Shown here piece by piece: positions 34,788 to 45,570 of a DNA stretch of 64,000 bases. Under the pieces are notes generated by a model. That model did not search any database. It was not told where the DNA came from and saw nothing but the letters and a program-made list of their open reading frames with translations. The DNA comes from Epiperipatus broadwayi (Eukaryota > Onychophora > Udeonychophora > Euonychophora > Peripatidae). The position numbers and the translations under genes are program-made. Numbering within the stretch: position 1 is the stretch's first letter; every line of letters starts with the position of its first letter. The DNA is taken from assembly GCA_028023455.1 (NCBI GenBank), contig JAQFVV010012546.1, positions 947,501 to 1,011,500 of the forward strand, given 5' to 3'.

Positions 34788-36320
34788 TTATCTTCTCCAA
34801 TCTTTAGCTTCTGTTCTCCACAACACCCCTGCCCATTTTCTTATTTCATCCATCCTTCTCACATGTGGCCTCTTTCTGGGTCTTTTACAATCTCTTGGAA
34901 TCCAGTTTAAAATTTTAATTGTCCATCTATTATCATCTCTTCTAGCAATATGTCCAGCCCAACTCCATTTCAATCTTTTAATTTTTTCAATAAGGTCAGT
35001 AACACCTGTTTGTTGTCTTACCCATACATTGCGTTTTTGATCTCTTCTTGTTACTCCCAACATGCATCTCTCCATATTCCTTTGAGTGGTCTGAAGTCTC
35101 TGTATTGCTCTTCTATTAAGTGTCCAAGTCTCAGATCCATAAGTAAGAACTGGTAAAACACATTTGTTAAAAACCATCCTTTTCAAACACATAGGCATAT
35201 TTCCTTTTAGTATCAAGTTATTTCTACCAAAAGCACTCCAACCAAGTTTAATTCTATGATTAATTTCCTCCATTATGTTTCCATCTGTATTAATAATCTG
35301 ACCAAGGTATTTGTAACTGTGAACTTCTTCTAATTCTTCATAATCAATCTTTATTTTCATATTTTGAGCAAATTGATTAAACATTACTTTAGTCTTTTTA
35401 ACATTTATCTTTAGTCCTACTTTTCTACTTCTATCTGCTAACTCCTGCAACATTTTCTGCAGCTCTAAAGCATTATTTGCAAAAACAACTACATCATCTG
35501 CAAAATCTAAATGACTTAAATACTCTCCATTTACTTTCACTCCTTTAGTTTCCCAATTTAATCCACAAAATACTTCTTGCAGCACTGCTGTAAAGAGTTT
35601 TGGAGATATGGAGTCACCTTGTCTTACATCTTTCTGAATGTTGATTTTTCCAGTATCATTATGTAATCTAATTGTTGCTGTTGCATTTTTATAAATATTC
35701 TTTAAAATATGACAATATCCTGTATCTATACCTTGATGATCCAATGCTTTAATCACTGAAGAAACGTGTATAGAATCAAATGCCTTTTCATAATCTACAA
35801 ATCCAAAACATAATGACAACTCATATTCATTTGTCCTTTCTATGACTTTTCTCAATACCTGGATATGATCTATTGTACTAAAACCACTTTTAAATCCAGC
35901 TTGTTCTCTTGATTGGTGGAAATCCAAAGTTCTCTGTAGACGAGTTGTAATTATCTTGGTAAAAATTTTATATAAAACTGATAAAAGGCTGATAGGTCTG
36001 TAATTTCTAATATCTTCTTTATCACCTTTTTTAAATATTAATATTATCACTGCATTCTTCCAATCTTCCGGTACATCTTTATCATTTAGACATTTGGTAC
36101 ATAACTTTGCTAAAATTGTTTCTATTTCTTCACTTGCTTCTTTTAATATATCAATTATAATTCCATCATTTCCTGGAGCCTTTCCTTTCTTCATACACTT
36201 AATTGCATGTCTCACTTCTTCATTTAAGATTCTGGGCAATTCGGAAGATGTAATAGATATAGGAGGGACTTGTTCTTTATTACTATATAATTCTTGATAA
36301 AAATCTTCTACCAATTTCAT
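34788..36320 (-). pseudogene. LINE reverse transcriptase ORF (510 codons open)
   Basis: RNA-dependent DNA polymerase of a non-LTR retrotransposon, responsible for target-primed reverse transcription. Visible RT blocks by residue: KKGKAPGNDGI 44-54, NYRPISLL 106-113, QAGFKSGFST 140-149, motif A FVDYEKAFDS 174-183, RQGDSISP 233-240, catalytic FADD 273-276, GLKINVKKTKVMF 302-314, then a YKYLGQI block. The C-terminal region contains CMLGVTRRD, KWSWAGHIARRDDNRWT and RPRKRPHVR. There is no RNase H domain, as usual for RTE. The first ATG is not the true start: this frame continues the upstream endonuclease frame after a one-base slip in an A run. All RT catalytic residues look intact. Confidence 0.9.
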
Positions 36321-37035
36321 GATGTCATCTCTCTTTTTAGTAATAATTCCATCTTTTTTTTTATTGCAGATAAAAATTTCCTACCAATACCAAAATGTTG
36401 TTTAACATTTTTGAGTCTTTTATTTTCTTCTACAGCTTTCCTTGCTATTTCATAGTTATACTTTCTTATATCATTTTCAACTCTTTTCCGTACCATTTTA
36501 CAAAATTCGAGATATTCAATTCTTTTTAATACATCATTTTTGTATATCTTCATATTCCTTCTTTTCTTCATAAATTCTCTAGTCTCAGTAGAAATTTTAT
36601 TAGTCAATTGCTGCTTTTTTCTATTAGCTATGTTTGTTGCAGTTTTTAAAAGTGTATCAGCTATTTTCATATTAATTTCATTCAAATCTGAATCATGTTC
36701 AAAATCTCCTAACACTTGAAACCTATTTGTAAGTTCTAATTTAAATTCATTAGAATGTTTCTGAAGATTAGGAATATCAACTGTAAATATTGTTTTTCTT
36801 AATAATTTTTGTCTCTCTAGTTTTACATTAACACGTAACTTACACCTTACTAATCGATGATCACTTCCTGTGTTAAATTTATTAAGAACATTACAATCTT
36901 GAAATATGTATTTTCTGTTAGTCAAAATATAATCCAATTCTGCTGTACCTTCATTTGGATGCTTCCATGTCCATTTCCTTTTAACATTTTTCTCAAAATA
37001 TGAATTCATAATATAAAGTTTTTCTTTTTCTGCAA
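36317..37035 (-). pseudogene. LINE endonuclease C-terminus and linker, frameshifted from the RT
   Basis: The LINE part begins RFAEKEKLYIMNSYFEKNVK. It then has the final APE endonuclease motif GSDHRLVR (SDH histidine block) and a basic, helix-rich linker (NRKKQQLTNKISTETREFMK...). The open frame continues upstream to 37168 through family A sequence, giving a chimeric start of about 44 foreign residues. It ends at a stop just inside the RT frame, caused by a one-base length change in the A run at 36355-36363. The N-terminal endonuclease catalytic blocks are absent. Confidence 0.85.
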
Positions 37036-37209
37036 ACCTATATTGGTGATTATTTATCTTTTCAGCATATATGTGCTTGAGTGTTTCATTGTTATTAGAT
37101 AGAGTGAAGAGTGATGGGTCGTCTGAAAGTCTGTGCTCATATACCCTATATATTACATATATAGACACAGGTATATAACAAGCCTGTGTTTCAGTTATTA
37201 AATATTTAA

Positions 37210-38220
37210 AACAAATTTTTTTAACTTCTTGTATTCCATTACATTGTTTTATTGCTTATATTGATTTTTGACCCTGCATCAATGTTCTCTTATTAAAACT
37301 CAAGAACTTTCATACATTAGCCAAAATAGTAAATAAAATGTGTGCATCTTAACAGTGAATTTTTAAGTTACAAATGGTACAAGAAAATGCATATGATTCA
37401 TAAAAGATGGTGAAAATATTTGGAGAATAGCTACTACAAAGATTTGCGCAAATCATAATGGGAAGTTTAACCTTAGAACATTTTCAAAATAAGAAAAAAT
37501 ACATGGCTTATTTATTTAAAAAAACAAACCAAAAATTGTAAATGATACAAATAGATAATTTCGATAGATATATCTCAACTTATGTGTATAATAATATACA
37601 CTTATTAAATTTATTTTCTATTGTAAACCAATTAATTCAACTGTTATTGTAACAAAACATTATTAGTTATGAAAATATGTTGTGTTTAATATCTAAACGA
37701 CTAATTACAGTAATAGATTTTACTTTTTAAATCATTTTTATACATTCTTAAGGAAAAGAATATTTAAAAAGAAATCGTAGGTTGTTTTTTTTTTACTAGT
37801 GACAAGATTTAAATTTAAAATATTCTCTTGTTTAAAAAAAATATCTGGTTTTCATTTTTTCACCAGCTGTACATATGCTTATTCAGTTTTAAAATATTTT
37901 AAAAGTAAATGAAATATATATATAAATGGAAAGTTATAAATTCTTTTTTTTTTTTTTAAATAAAATACGTGTAATAAGAAATATTTCAAAAATTATTAAG
38001 GCAAATAAAAATGTTATTTTTAAAATAAAGCTAGAGATTACATAACAAATTACAAAAAAAAGTGAGAATAAAGTAAATACAGTATATAATTATAAGATGA
38101 AATTCTATACATCATGAAAGTGAACTGTTTAATGGATGATTTTATAACATACAAAACATATAAATGTTTTTAAGATCCACTTTAGATCAAATATATATAT
38201 ATATATTCATTTGTAACACT
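37210..38220. other. AT-rich spacer
   Basis: No gene recognised; homopolymer and TA tracts only. Confidence 0.5.
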
Positions 38221-38221
38221 G

Positions 38222-38295
38222 CATCATAAATGAAGTGGCTAACCTATTTATCAGTCATGTCACTAACCTGGAGTTCAAACCCATGAAGTATCGTT
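38222..38295 (+). repeat. tRNA-like relic
   Basis: GAAGTGGCTAACC resembles box A, and GGAGTTCAAACCC (38270-38282) is a good box B match. No acceptor stem is visible. A decayed SINE head is the likeliest reading. Confidence 0.35.
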
Positions 38296-38713
38296 TCAAC
38301 TTTCAAAAACAGATTTATTTTTCGATAACTGTCTCATGTTAAACTTAGCTACCTACTCGCTGATTGGTCAATAAATAGTTATCCATTATTAGCTAAAAGA
38401 TAAAACATGGATGGAAATTTCTAAGACCTTTATCACCTACAAGTTCTTTTACCCATTTGAGCTGCTGAAATATATTTTTGCTTTCTTAATGAACTTATGA
38501 AAAAATATTATTTTATCTTTTTATCTTAACATACTTTAAATCTATTTATATATCTGAAAACTTCCATATTATTTTTAAATACATATGTATATATCACAAT
38601 AACAAAACAAAAAAAATCAAGTCAGATGTTACATGACTTAATTTAATATGCTTGTATTTACAAATATTATATATAGAGCTTGCAAAATAAGCTCTTAACA
38701 AGCTTTGAGAATA

Positions 38714-38760
38714 TCTCAACCCCAGACAGGTTACTGCTTCTAGCATCATTAGTGAGGTGC
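38714..38760 (-). ncRNA. Hammerhead-like motif C1
   Basis: Minus strand: CACCTCA, CTAATGA (G5 mutated), stem II TGC-TAGAA-GCA, GTAA (A13 mutated), CCTGTC with cleavage predicted between 38725 and 38724, then TGGGGTTGAG. Stem I is CTCA/TGGG. Confidence 0.55.
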
Positions 38761-39084
38761 TAGGATATTCAAGCATAAGATTAAGAATACTAGGATAAGC
38801 TCAGCACTTTATCTAATGTATAACTATTGAGTAGAAAATCTGAAATTGTCAGACATCCATATGTCTTCCAATACAGCTAACTCAAATAGCCATATGGGAC
38901 TGAACTAAGTTCAGATACATGGTATATTAATTGCTTTAGCAACATAAAATCGCCAAAGCTTTAATAGCAAAACTTAAATTGCTGCAAAAATTATCAGATG
39001 TCACATGACTTAATTTAATAAGCTTGTATTTACGAATGTTATATATAGAGCTCGCAAAATAAGCTTTTAACAAGCTTTGAGAAT

Positions 39085-39130
39085 ATCCTCAACCCCTGGT
39101 TTCTGATTCTAGCATCATCAGGCAACTCAC
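39085..39130 (-). ncRNA. Hammerhead-like motif C2
   Basis: Minus strand: intact CTGATGA (39115-39121), stem II TGC-TAGAA-TCA, intact GAAAC, then CAGGGGTTGAG. Compared with C1 and C3 the bases around the cleavage site (TCT) are deleted. Confidence 0.55.
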
Positions 39131-39167
39131 TGATGATGCCAGAAGCAGACACCAGTCTGGGGTTGAG
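39123..39167 (+). ncRNA. Hammerhead-like motif C3
   Basis: CAACTCA (39123-39129), CTGATGA (39130-39136), stem II TGC-CAGAA-GCA with a proper T-A closing pair, GACA (A14 mutated), CCAGTC with cleavage after 39157, then TGGGGTTG. Stem I is CTCA/TGGG plus CAA/TTG with one bulge. Only one core base differs from a canonical hammerhead. Confidence 0.6.
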
Positions 39168-39230
39168 AATATTCTCAAAGCTTGTTAAGAGCTTATTTTG
39201 TGAGCTCTATTCATAATGTATATATCACAA

Positions 39231-40259
39231 ATATGCTAAAATCTTACTTTTGATCCTCTCCATCGCTTAACTAATTAATTAACAAGTTTAATATTGTAAA
39301 TATGCACATCAAGTGGTTTATACAATTTAACTGCAGTCAATCTGTCTGAAATACTGCATATTGTGGGAAGTCAAGGGACAACCTGTCAACAAGACTTGTC
39401 TAAGAGCTCTCACAGATTCAAAAATTCAATATTGGTAGATTAGGAGTAGAAAAACAGCCACATATTTGAGCTAAAAAAAAGCAGAAATAGTGTACACAGA
39501 GAGAGGACAGAAAGTGGAAGATCAACGAAGCATGCGCAATAGTTAGTGACTATTTTTTTTTATTAACAATAAAAAAGCGTACATACCCATGTCAAAGAAA
39601 TGAGCTATTAGAATAAATCTAATTTGAATTTAAATATGTTTAATAGCTTATTTGATAATAACTAAACACTAATATAAATTAGTTTTAATCATGCTATTAT
39701 ATGCCATAAATAATATGTTGAAAGCATGCCAGGCAGTAATAAAGCTGAGTATTAAAAGATCTTTTCTGTGAGTATATTCATTAATTACCAGATATTACAA
39801 TGTCTCAAAAAAGGTAAATTAGTAATAGTTGAATTATAAAGTCTTATTTATATTTTGCATACATTTGTTTTTTGGATCAGTAATTCTCTGTAATTAGCAA
39901 TCAGATGTTGATTGTACTACCAATTTTAATGACATATAAAATGTAAAATTTTATAAAATAGTATTTACTGGAACATGAAACAACTAATAGAAAAATTTCT
40001 AGCTTCAAATTCTATTATATTAAAGAAATTATTGATATAAAAGTTTCTTGTATATTTGCTATATAGCTTCAAAGTACATTGAAATATTATTAACTTAAAT
40101 ATTGATCTCAATATGTAATCAAAAGCCTTGTAATGTCACATTTACCAATTTTATTTATTCTGCTTACAATTTAGATATGAATCCAAGATGAAAAAAACTT
40201 AAAACAATTTTTATAGTTACAACATTTCAATAATATAGCTATTTGCCTCACCAACTTAG
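39231..40259. other. AT-rich spacer
   Basis: No gene recognised. Confidence 0.5.
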
Positions 40260-40496
40260 AAAAATAAACCAAATGGAAAGTCATATACCACAATTGGCAA
40301 TATATTGAATCAACACAAATACACACATACAAGAGCAATAACCAAAAAAGAAGGCAGTTCTGTATTTGCTGACCACCAGCAAGAGCTCAACTACAGGTTT
40401 GAACCCTCCAAAGCTAATATATTATGCACAGAAAGGAATGATGTCAAGAGAAAAATCAAGAAACCTTGCTTTATCACCAATGATATCAATGAATAA
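40260..40496 (+). pseudogene. Probable GIY-YIG endonuclease C-terminal remnant (Penelope-like element)
   Basis: The frame is open from a stop at 40257 to the stop at 40497. It reads YTTIGNILNQHKYTHTRAI, then SSVFADHQQELNYRF and ANILCTERNDVKRKIKKPCF. The order matches the end of PLE GIY-YIG nucleases: a degenerate Y-IG...L..H ladder, an S-V-x-x-H block, a hydrophobic-F strand, then an IL-x-x-E-x-x-x-x-K-R-x-I helix containing the metal-binding glutamate. No methionine start exists, and the GIY half and the RT are missing. In a complete element this nuclease nicks target DNA for integration. It lies about 1 kb from family C. Recognition is by eye only. Confidence 0.45.
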
Positions 40497-40824
40497 AAAA
40501 GACACTTGTTTTGCCATTTCCAGAAAATGGATAATATAGGAGATAGTTTTGCATACATTTGCATATAATGATGTTAATAATCTAAGAGACTATGATTATG
40601 GAGTAACAAAACTCTGAAATCGATTAGTCTGCAGAAATTATGATATTGAAAGACTACAGAAATTATTATATAAAAATTTCACTGCAAGACATCAGCATGT
40701 TATTAATTACTTTTCACTTATAAATCCTGATAAGTAATCCTTTCTATATTGTTCATTGAAGATTTTCTAGAGATGCCTTTAAGTTGCACTTATTTTTCAG
40801 GAAGTGTTTATCCTTATTTATATA

Positions 40825-41689
40825 CAAGGGGTATTCAAACAATTCAAAATCATTTTTTGGAGGGCAAGCACATTATAGTAAATGCATCCACCATAGATCT
40901 CTCTTGCAGAGACTTCCCTGTAACAATCTGCAGTCCAGCATGATCAAGTGAAATCATGATGCTGTGTAGTATTTTTTTGTTCAGTGTATCTTGCTTATTT
41001 GTCAACTTTTTGTGATGGTTGAAAAGTTGAAAGAGTAATAGTCTATTTTCTTGTATAAAAAAAATGCCACTGGAAACAGTTTTAATATTTAAAATAACTT
41101 ACAAGTAAGCTTTTCTAGAAAAAATACAAGTTAACAAATGATTTATTGGAAGAGTTAAATTCACTATGTCCAAAAAATCATGACTTGTGAAACCCAATGT
41201 TAAGACAATGCTGACTTTTTTTATGCAAACAACATTGTTTACACTGAATGTATTTGCAATGATCAGATGCTTTTCCTAAAAGTCCTGAATGATTTGCATG
41301 ATGTGGAAAAATTAAAGTGATCCAATTTATGGGAAAATGAGGAGTGATAGATTGAACATAATGATGCACCACCACCCATAATCTTTAATGAAAACATTTA
41401 TCATCTATCCACCCATCATATCTATCCTATCTCATTCTGTGTGATTTCTTTTATGGCTCAAAGGAAAACTTTTTTTCAGAGGTCAAAAAGGTTAAGAAAG
41501 GAATAATGGAGACAATAAAAGGCATCACTTTGCAAGAAGTTTTAGAACTGCTGTAAAAATAGGAAAACATGTTTAAAGTAGTGCTTTACATCAAATGAAC
41601 AGTATTTTAAAGAATATTCAATTTGTAATACCTAAAATTAAATACACAATACTTTATTTAAAAATGCCAGGGTTTTCACTGTACCCCTT
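40825..41689. mobile_element. Weak candidate mariner-like non-autonomous element
   Basis: CAAGGGGTATTC at the left and the inverted GTACCCCTT at the right lie next to TA-rich flanks, as Tc1/mariner ends often do (AAGGGGTA-type termini). Only 8-9 bp match, and no transposase DDE/D segment was found. Confidence 0.25.
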
Positions 41690-41694
41690 ATTTA

Positions 41695-43513
41695 TATATA
41701 ACCTTTTATTTAGCTAATAAATGATTGAAGATGCGAAATGTTTTAATTTTTTTTATTAGTTTAAATAAAAGTAGCTATGCATTAATTATATCCTCTATTC
41801 TAAACAATTTGAAAACTTTACCATATATCTTTCGACCTGTATTATGAAACCATTTGCTTAAATAACTTTAAATATGGCTTATTTTGGTGACTATTTAAAA
41901 AATTTTGGTGACTGTTTAAAATTGATATTCACTAAAATTAAATAAAATAGTTTAAAGTAAAGTATGTTGAAGCAAGTTTTAGTAAATAAAGTTTTGCAAA
42001 ATTTTGGATGGTACTTTCAAACTGATTCCCGTTGATATGTAATTTATTTATAGTTCTAACGATTCCTCAACATTTCTAGAGTGAATGTTTGTAGTGTTTA
42101 CACTGTATTTAAAATTGCTGCTTATTTTAATAATAAAATTATCCTTAAGGTGACAATATTATTATAATATTAAAATAAGTTATATAAATTATAATTTGAG
42201 AGCTTTTAAAAGAAACAAACACTAGTTGGTTATCAAATGTGTAAAAATACAATTTTAATATTATACAAAAAAAGAATGTATGTATATTATACAAGGAATT
42301 TAAATGAATGTTAAATGAAGTTAATTATTCTTATTTGTTATTTTATTTATGTCTAGAGAGATTTAAAAGTTAAAGTTGTTTTTATAAGACCCTACTTAAA
42401 AATTGATTGAAAGTTCTTATCAATTAATTAAAACTAAGTATTAATTATAGATTGACTAATTGGAGTCACTTGATCAATCCAATATTTCATATATAATTAT
42501 TATGTCATTATCTTGGTAATCTCACATTGGTTGAGTAAGTCTTTATAATGACTGGTTGGAGTGTAATATCATTTGGGTAATCAATATATCTTGCCTTGTT
42601 ATACCACTGCTAACATTACAGAAATGGCATTATGCTTTTATTGGGAAAACTGAATTCTTAAAGTTTCATTATATAAGGAGAAAGACAGCAGTAAGAATTT
42701 CAAACTGGAGAAATAGTTTATGTATGTTTTCCATATTCCATAATTCCAATAATTATTTGAATCATTGTATTAATATTTCATTCCGAAACTAAAAACTTGT
42801 TATATGACTTACTATATTACTTACATTTAAAGATTATTAGTCTTATTCTCATACACTGTTTACCTAAATTAGTTATGGAATTCGTTTATTTTGCAAACTT
42901 ATTATTATTATTATTTAATTCTGCTGAGAATAAATATAAAGATAAATTATTAACATCTATTTTATCTGGAAAAAAATGCGAAAATATTTTTTAAAATCTG
43001 GATTACTTTGATGTTTTTTTGTTTCCAAAATATTGGATACATTTTATTTATTTTTTTATGCTTTGTTAAGCATAAAATTATTCAAGAACAAAAAGATTCA
43101 ATGGAGCTTATTCATTTTAGAAATTCTAATTTGTCTAAAGACAATAACAATATTACTACATTAATAAAGATATTAATTAATTATACTCGTAAAATGCAAA
43201 TACATATTATTTTTTAGATTAAATGTGGAATCCCATTTATGTTAGCAGTATGTAATATTTTGCTCTTCGGTAAAACCAACTTATTTATAATTTCTATTGC
43301 GTTATTGTTATGAAACCTGTTAAATTGTTAACTTATCATTATGGAAAATTCATTTTTATTTTAAATTTACTTAAACATGTTCTGCTCTTCTTTGGAAAGA
43401 ATTCAAATGATATTTAATATTTCGTGTGATCTCTGTTTTGTTTTCATTTACATTTAATTAAATTATGTGTGTGTGTTTTGTTCAATGGACAATGACCGGA
43501 TTTATAGGTATAT
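41695..43513. other. AT-rich spacer with three adjacent short open frames
   Basis: 42556-43217 is almost continuously open on the plus strand across three frames, but the predicted peptides are low-complexity and I recognise no domain. Confidence 0.4.
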
Positions 43514-43879
43514 AAAGCCACTCAAAGAAGTATGAAGAGATGCATGTTGGGAGTAACAAGAAGAGATCTAAAACGCAATGTATGGATAAGAGAACAAACA
43601 GGTGTTACTTACCTCATTGAAAAAATTAAAAGACTGAAGTGGAGTTGGGCTGGACATATTGCTAGAAGAGATGATAATAGATGGACAATTGAAAATTTGA
43701 ACTGGATTCCAAGAGATTGTAAAAGACCCAGAAAGAGACCACATGTGAGATGGATGGATGAAATAAGAAAGTGTGCAGGGGTGATGTGGAGAAGAGAAGC
43801 TAAAGATAGAAAAAGATGAAATGAACTTGGAGAGACCTTCATCCTGTAGTGGATTGATAATAGTTGGTGATGATGATGA
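43514..43879 (+). mobile_element. RTE/BovB-like LINE 3' fragment, copy 3
   Basis: A 5'-truncated copy holding the last ~95 codons of the ORF (RCMLGVTRRDLKRNVW ... RPRKRPHVRWMDEIRK ... EAKDRKR), then a 3' UTR CATCCTGTAGTGGATTGATA and a short TGATGATGATGA tail. It is close to copy 2 in sequence and open across the fragment, so fairly young. TSDs are uncertain (possibly aaagcca/aaagtca). Confidence 0.9.
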
Positions 43880-44632
43880 AAGTCATTTAAAAAATAAAAA
43901 CTTTTGAACTCTCAGTCTTTTAAAGGAATAATATTCAATATGTCATAGTATTAATGTTGGTACTATTATTACTAGTAATTTTTTTATTTTGACTCATTCT
44001 ATATTAGATATATGTATAATAAGGTGTGTTTTATTATTGTATTTTTTTTTTTTTTCACGAGTAAATATCAAGATGATATAATTCGAAGTTTCAATATTTT
44101 AAGAGTTATCAAAGATGATTTTCCAATGATATGCAGATGTAATCATCATGCACAAGAGTAATAAATTATTTTATTTTACAATAATATACGTTTATAATTT
44201 TGTTTACACTTCATCTGTAATATATAATAAATTTTGCATATAACGTTGATATGCTTTATGAAGCATATAATTATTCTTTTTTCGATGTTTTGGTTTATCA
44301 TTGAGCTTAATATATTTTCAGTACTACAGTAAACTTTATTACAAATAATATATATACAAAATTTAAACAAGAATGTATTTCTATATAAAATAAACACTTT
44401 TATTTTTTATACAAGAAAATTAAACAATGTTTCTTTTATATAATTCTTGCATAAATTGAAAATATATATTTTAATTAAATGACTTTAAAAAAAAGTTAAA
44501 CGTTTTGAATATACAAATATATAAACTAAATAGGTTTATTGTCTATATACTTAAATTTAGAAATATAAGAATTAATCAATAATAATGATTTTTTTTTAAA
44601 AAAAAGGACACTCTACCTATTTACTTTTCAGA
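43880..44632. other. AT-rich spacer
   Basis: Nothing recognised. Confidence 0.5.
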
Positions 44633-44700
44633 AAGATTTACTCAACTTCCCAGTATCAGTTTCAACTGCTTTAGCAGCCTTCTTCAGATTTCTTTTCTTT
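44633..44700 (-). ncRNA. Hammerhead-like motif, family F (degenerate)
   Basis: Minus strand: CTGAAGA (44681-44687, U7 changed), stem II GGCTGC-TAAA-GCAGTT, GAAAC (44659-44663), then TGATACTGGGAAGTTGAG. The stem II and GAAAC spacing is right. Stem III and stem I are unclear. Confidence 0.4.
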
Positions 44701-45199
44701 TTCATAAAGAGAATGAAATTATTAATATTAAATAAAAAGAGAAAAAAGTAATAACTTTTTGAAAAATATTATTAATACTTGTTTCTGAATTTTAAGAAGT
44801 CTGTTTTTTGTATTTTTTTAATTTCTATATTTTTGTTTTATTTTCTATTCAGACGAATTATGTCTTGACAAAGATTATATAAAGTAATCAAAATGTGATA
44901 TGTTTTTTTATATTTTTCATAAAATATATAATCATGTGTTTTAAAATGAAAGGATGTGTTGGAAGTTTAAAACGGAAAAGATGTTTGGAGCATATACATA
45001 TATTTTATGTTTGTATATCCATGCGAGTATATAATTTTTGTCTGTTGCTTTGGTTATATTGGAATAAAAATTATAAACATGTAAAGAGTTTTATAAATAA
45101 TAAATACACTTAGAATTTTCATTTTAAGTTATTTTACCAATGTGGTAAATTATATATTACTTGAAGCTATTTCAATGTGTATGTATATATAAAATAATA

Positions 45200-45330
45200 A
45201 GGAACCCATGCCATACATCATGTAACTTAATTTAATAAGCTTTTGTTAATAAATGTAATATAATGAGTATGTTAATATCTCTAACAAAGCTTTTTTGATA
45301 AATGCTGACAACCAAAGCTTAATAAATCAT
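45200..45330 (-). repeat. Degenerate family C fragment
   Basis: Plus-strand CATCATGTAACTTAATTTAA followed by TAAGCTTTTGTTAATAAATG matches the start of the family C unit at 38623 and 38995. The hammerhead-like part is not recognisable. Confidence 0.5.
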
Positions 45331-45570
45331 AGAATCTTTTACCTGTAGTCAAATTTATATCTATAGACAAAAGATGAATTCCTCTCTTGTCAATAAAGTT
45401 TGTTTTAACAACAGATTGACAATAAACTGAGGCAAACCTGTATGATTTACATTACCAGTAATAGACTTACAAAAATTAAATATTGTAATCTTGGAAAACC
45501 AGCAGAAATGTATGGTAGAAATTTTTAAAAAAAGATTATTGCAATGAAAAAAGAAAACCAATAAATGATA

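Larger units (their letters stand above)
34726..37035 (-). mobile_element. RTE/BovB-like LINE, copy 2, 5'-truncated, 6-bp TSD
   Basis: On the minus strand the element runs from the endonuclease C-terminus to a 3' UTR ending CCTGCAGTGGATTGATAATG and a TGA-repeat tail (34726-34750), typical of RTE-clade LINEs. The flank acctat occurs at 34720-34725 and 37036-37041 and is read as the TSD. The coding region is open except for one frameshift in a 9-A run (36355-36363). It lacks the first two thirds of the endonuclease, so this copy cannot move on its own. Confidence 0.9.
34348..37196. mobile_element. Family A palindromic element, copy A4, split by LINE copy 2
   Basis: The outer flanks ATTAAACATTTAA (34335-34347) and ATTAAATATTTAA (37197-37209) are a 13-bp TSD with one mismatch. 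The left part (34348-34725) has the inverted tRNA-like end, hammerhead-like motif A4a on the minus strand (34453-34497), the body, and an inverted second hammerhead-like motif (34686 onward). The right part (37036-37196) completes that second motif and the tRNA-like end. The LINE (34726-37035) lies inside it. Confidence 0.75.
38623..39230 (-). mobile_element. Family C tandem and inverted retrozyme-like array (372-bp period)
   Basis: CAGATGTTACATGACTTAAT at 38623 recurs (CAGATGTCAC...) at 38995, and AGCTTTGAGAATAT at 38701 recurs at 39073. Both give exactly 372 bp. Each repeat carries a minus-strand hammerhead-like motif. An inverted partial copy with a third motif follows at about 39130-39200, making a hairpin with 39054-39119. 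Direct hammerheads flanking a unit of a few hundred bp is the layout known for retrozymes. Confidence 0.7.

Noticed and set aside
34713-35156. Plus-strand open frames opposite the LINE
   Set aside because: Antisense shadows of the LINE C-terminal region; the sense strand explains the openness.
42556-43217. Three consecutive plus-strand open frames
   Set aside because: Considered as a broken gene, but the peptides are AT-driven, low in complexity and without recognisable motifs.
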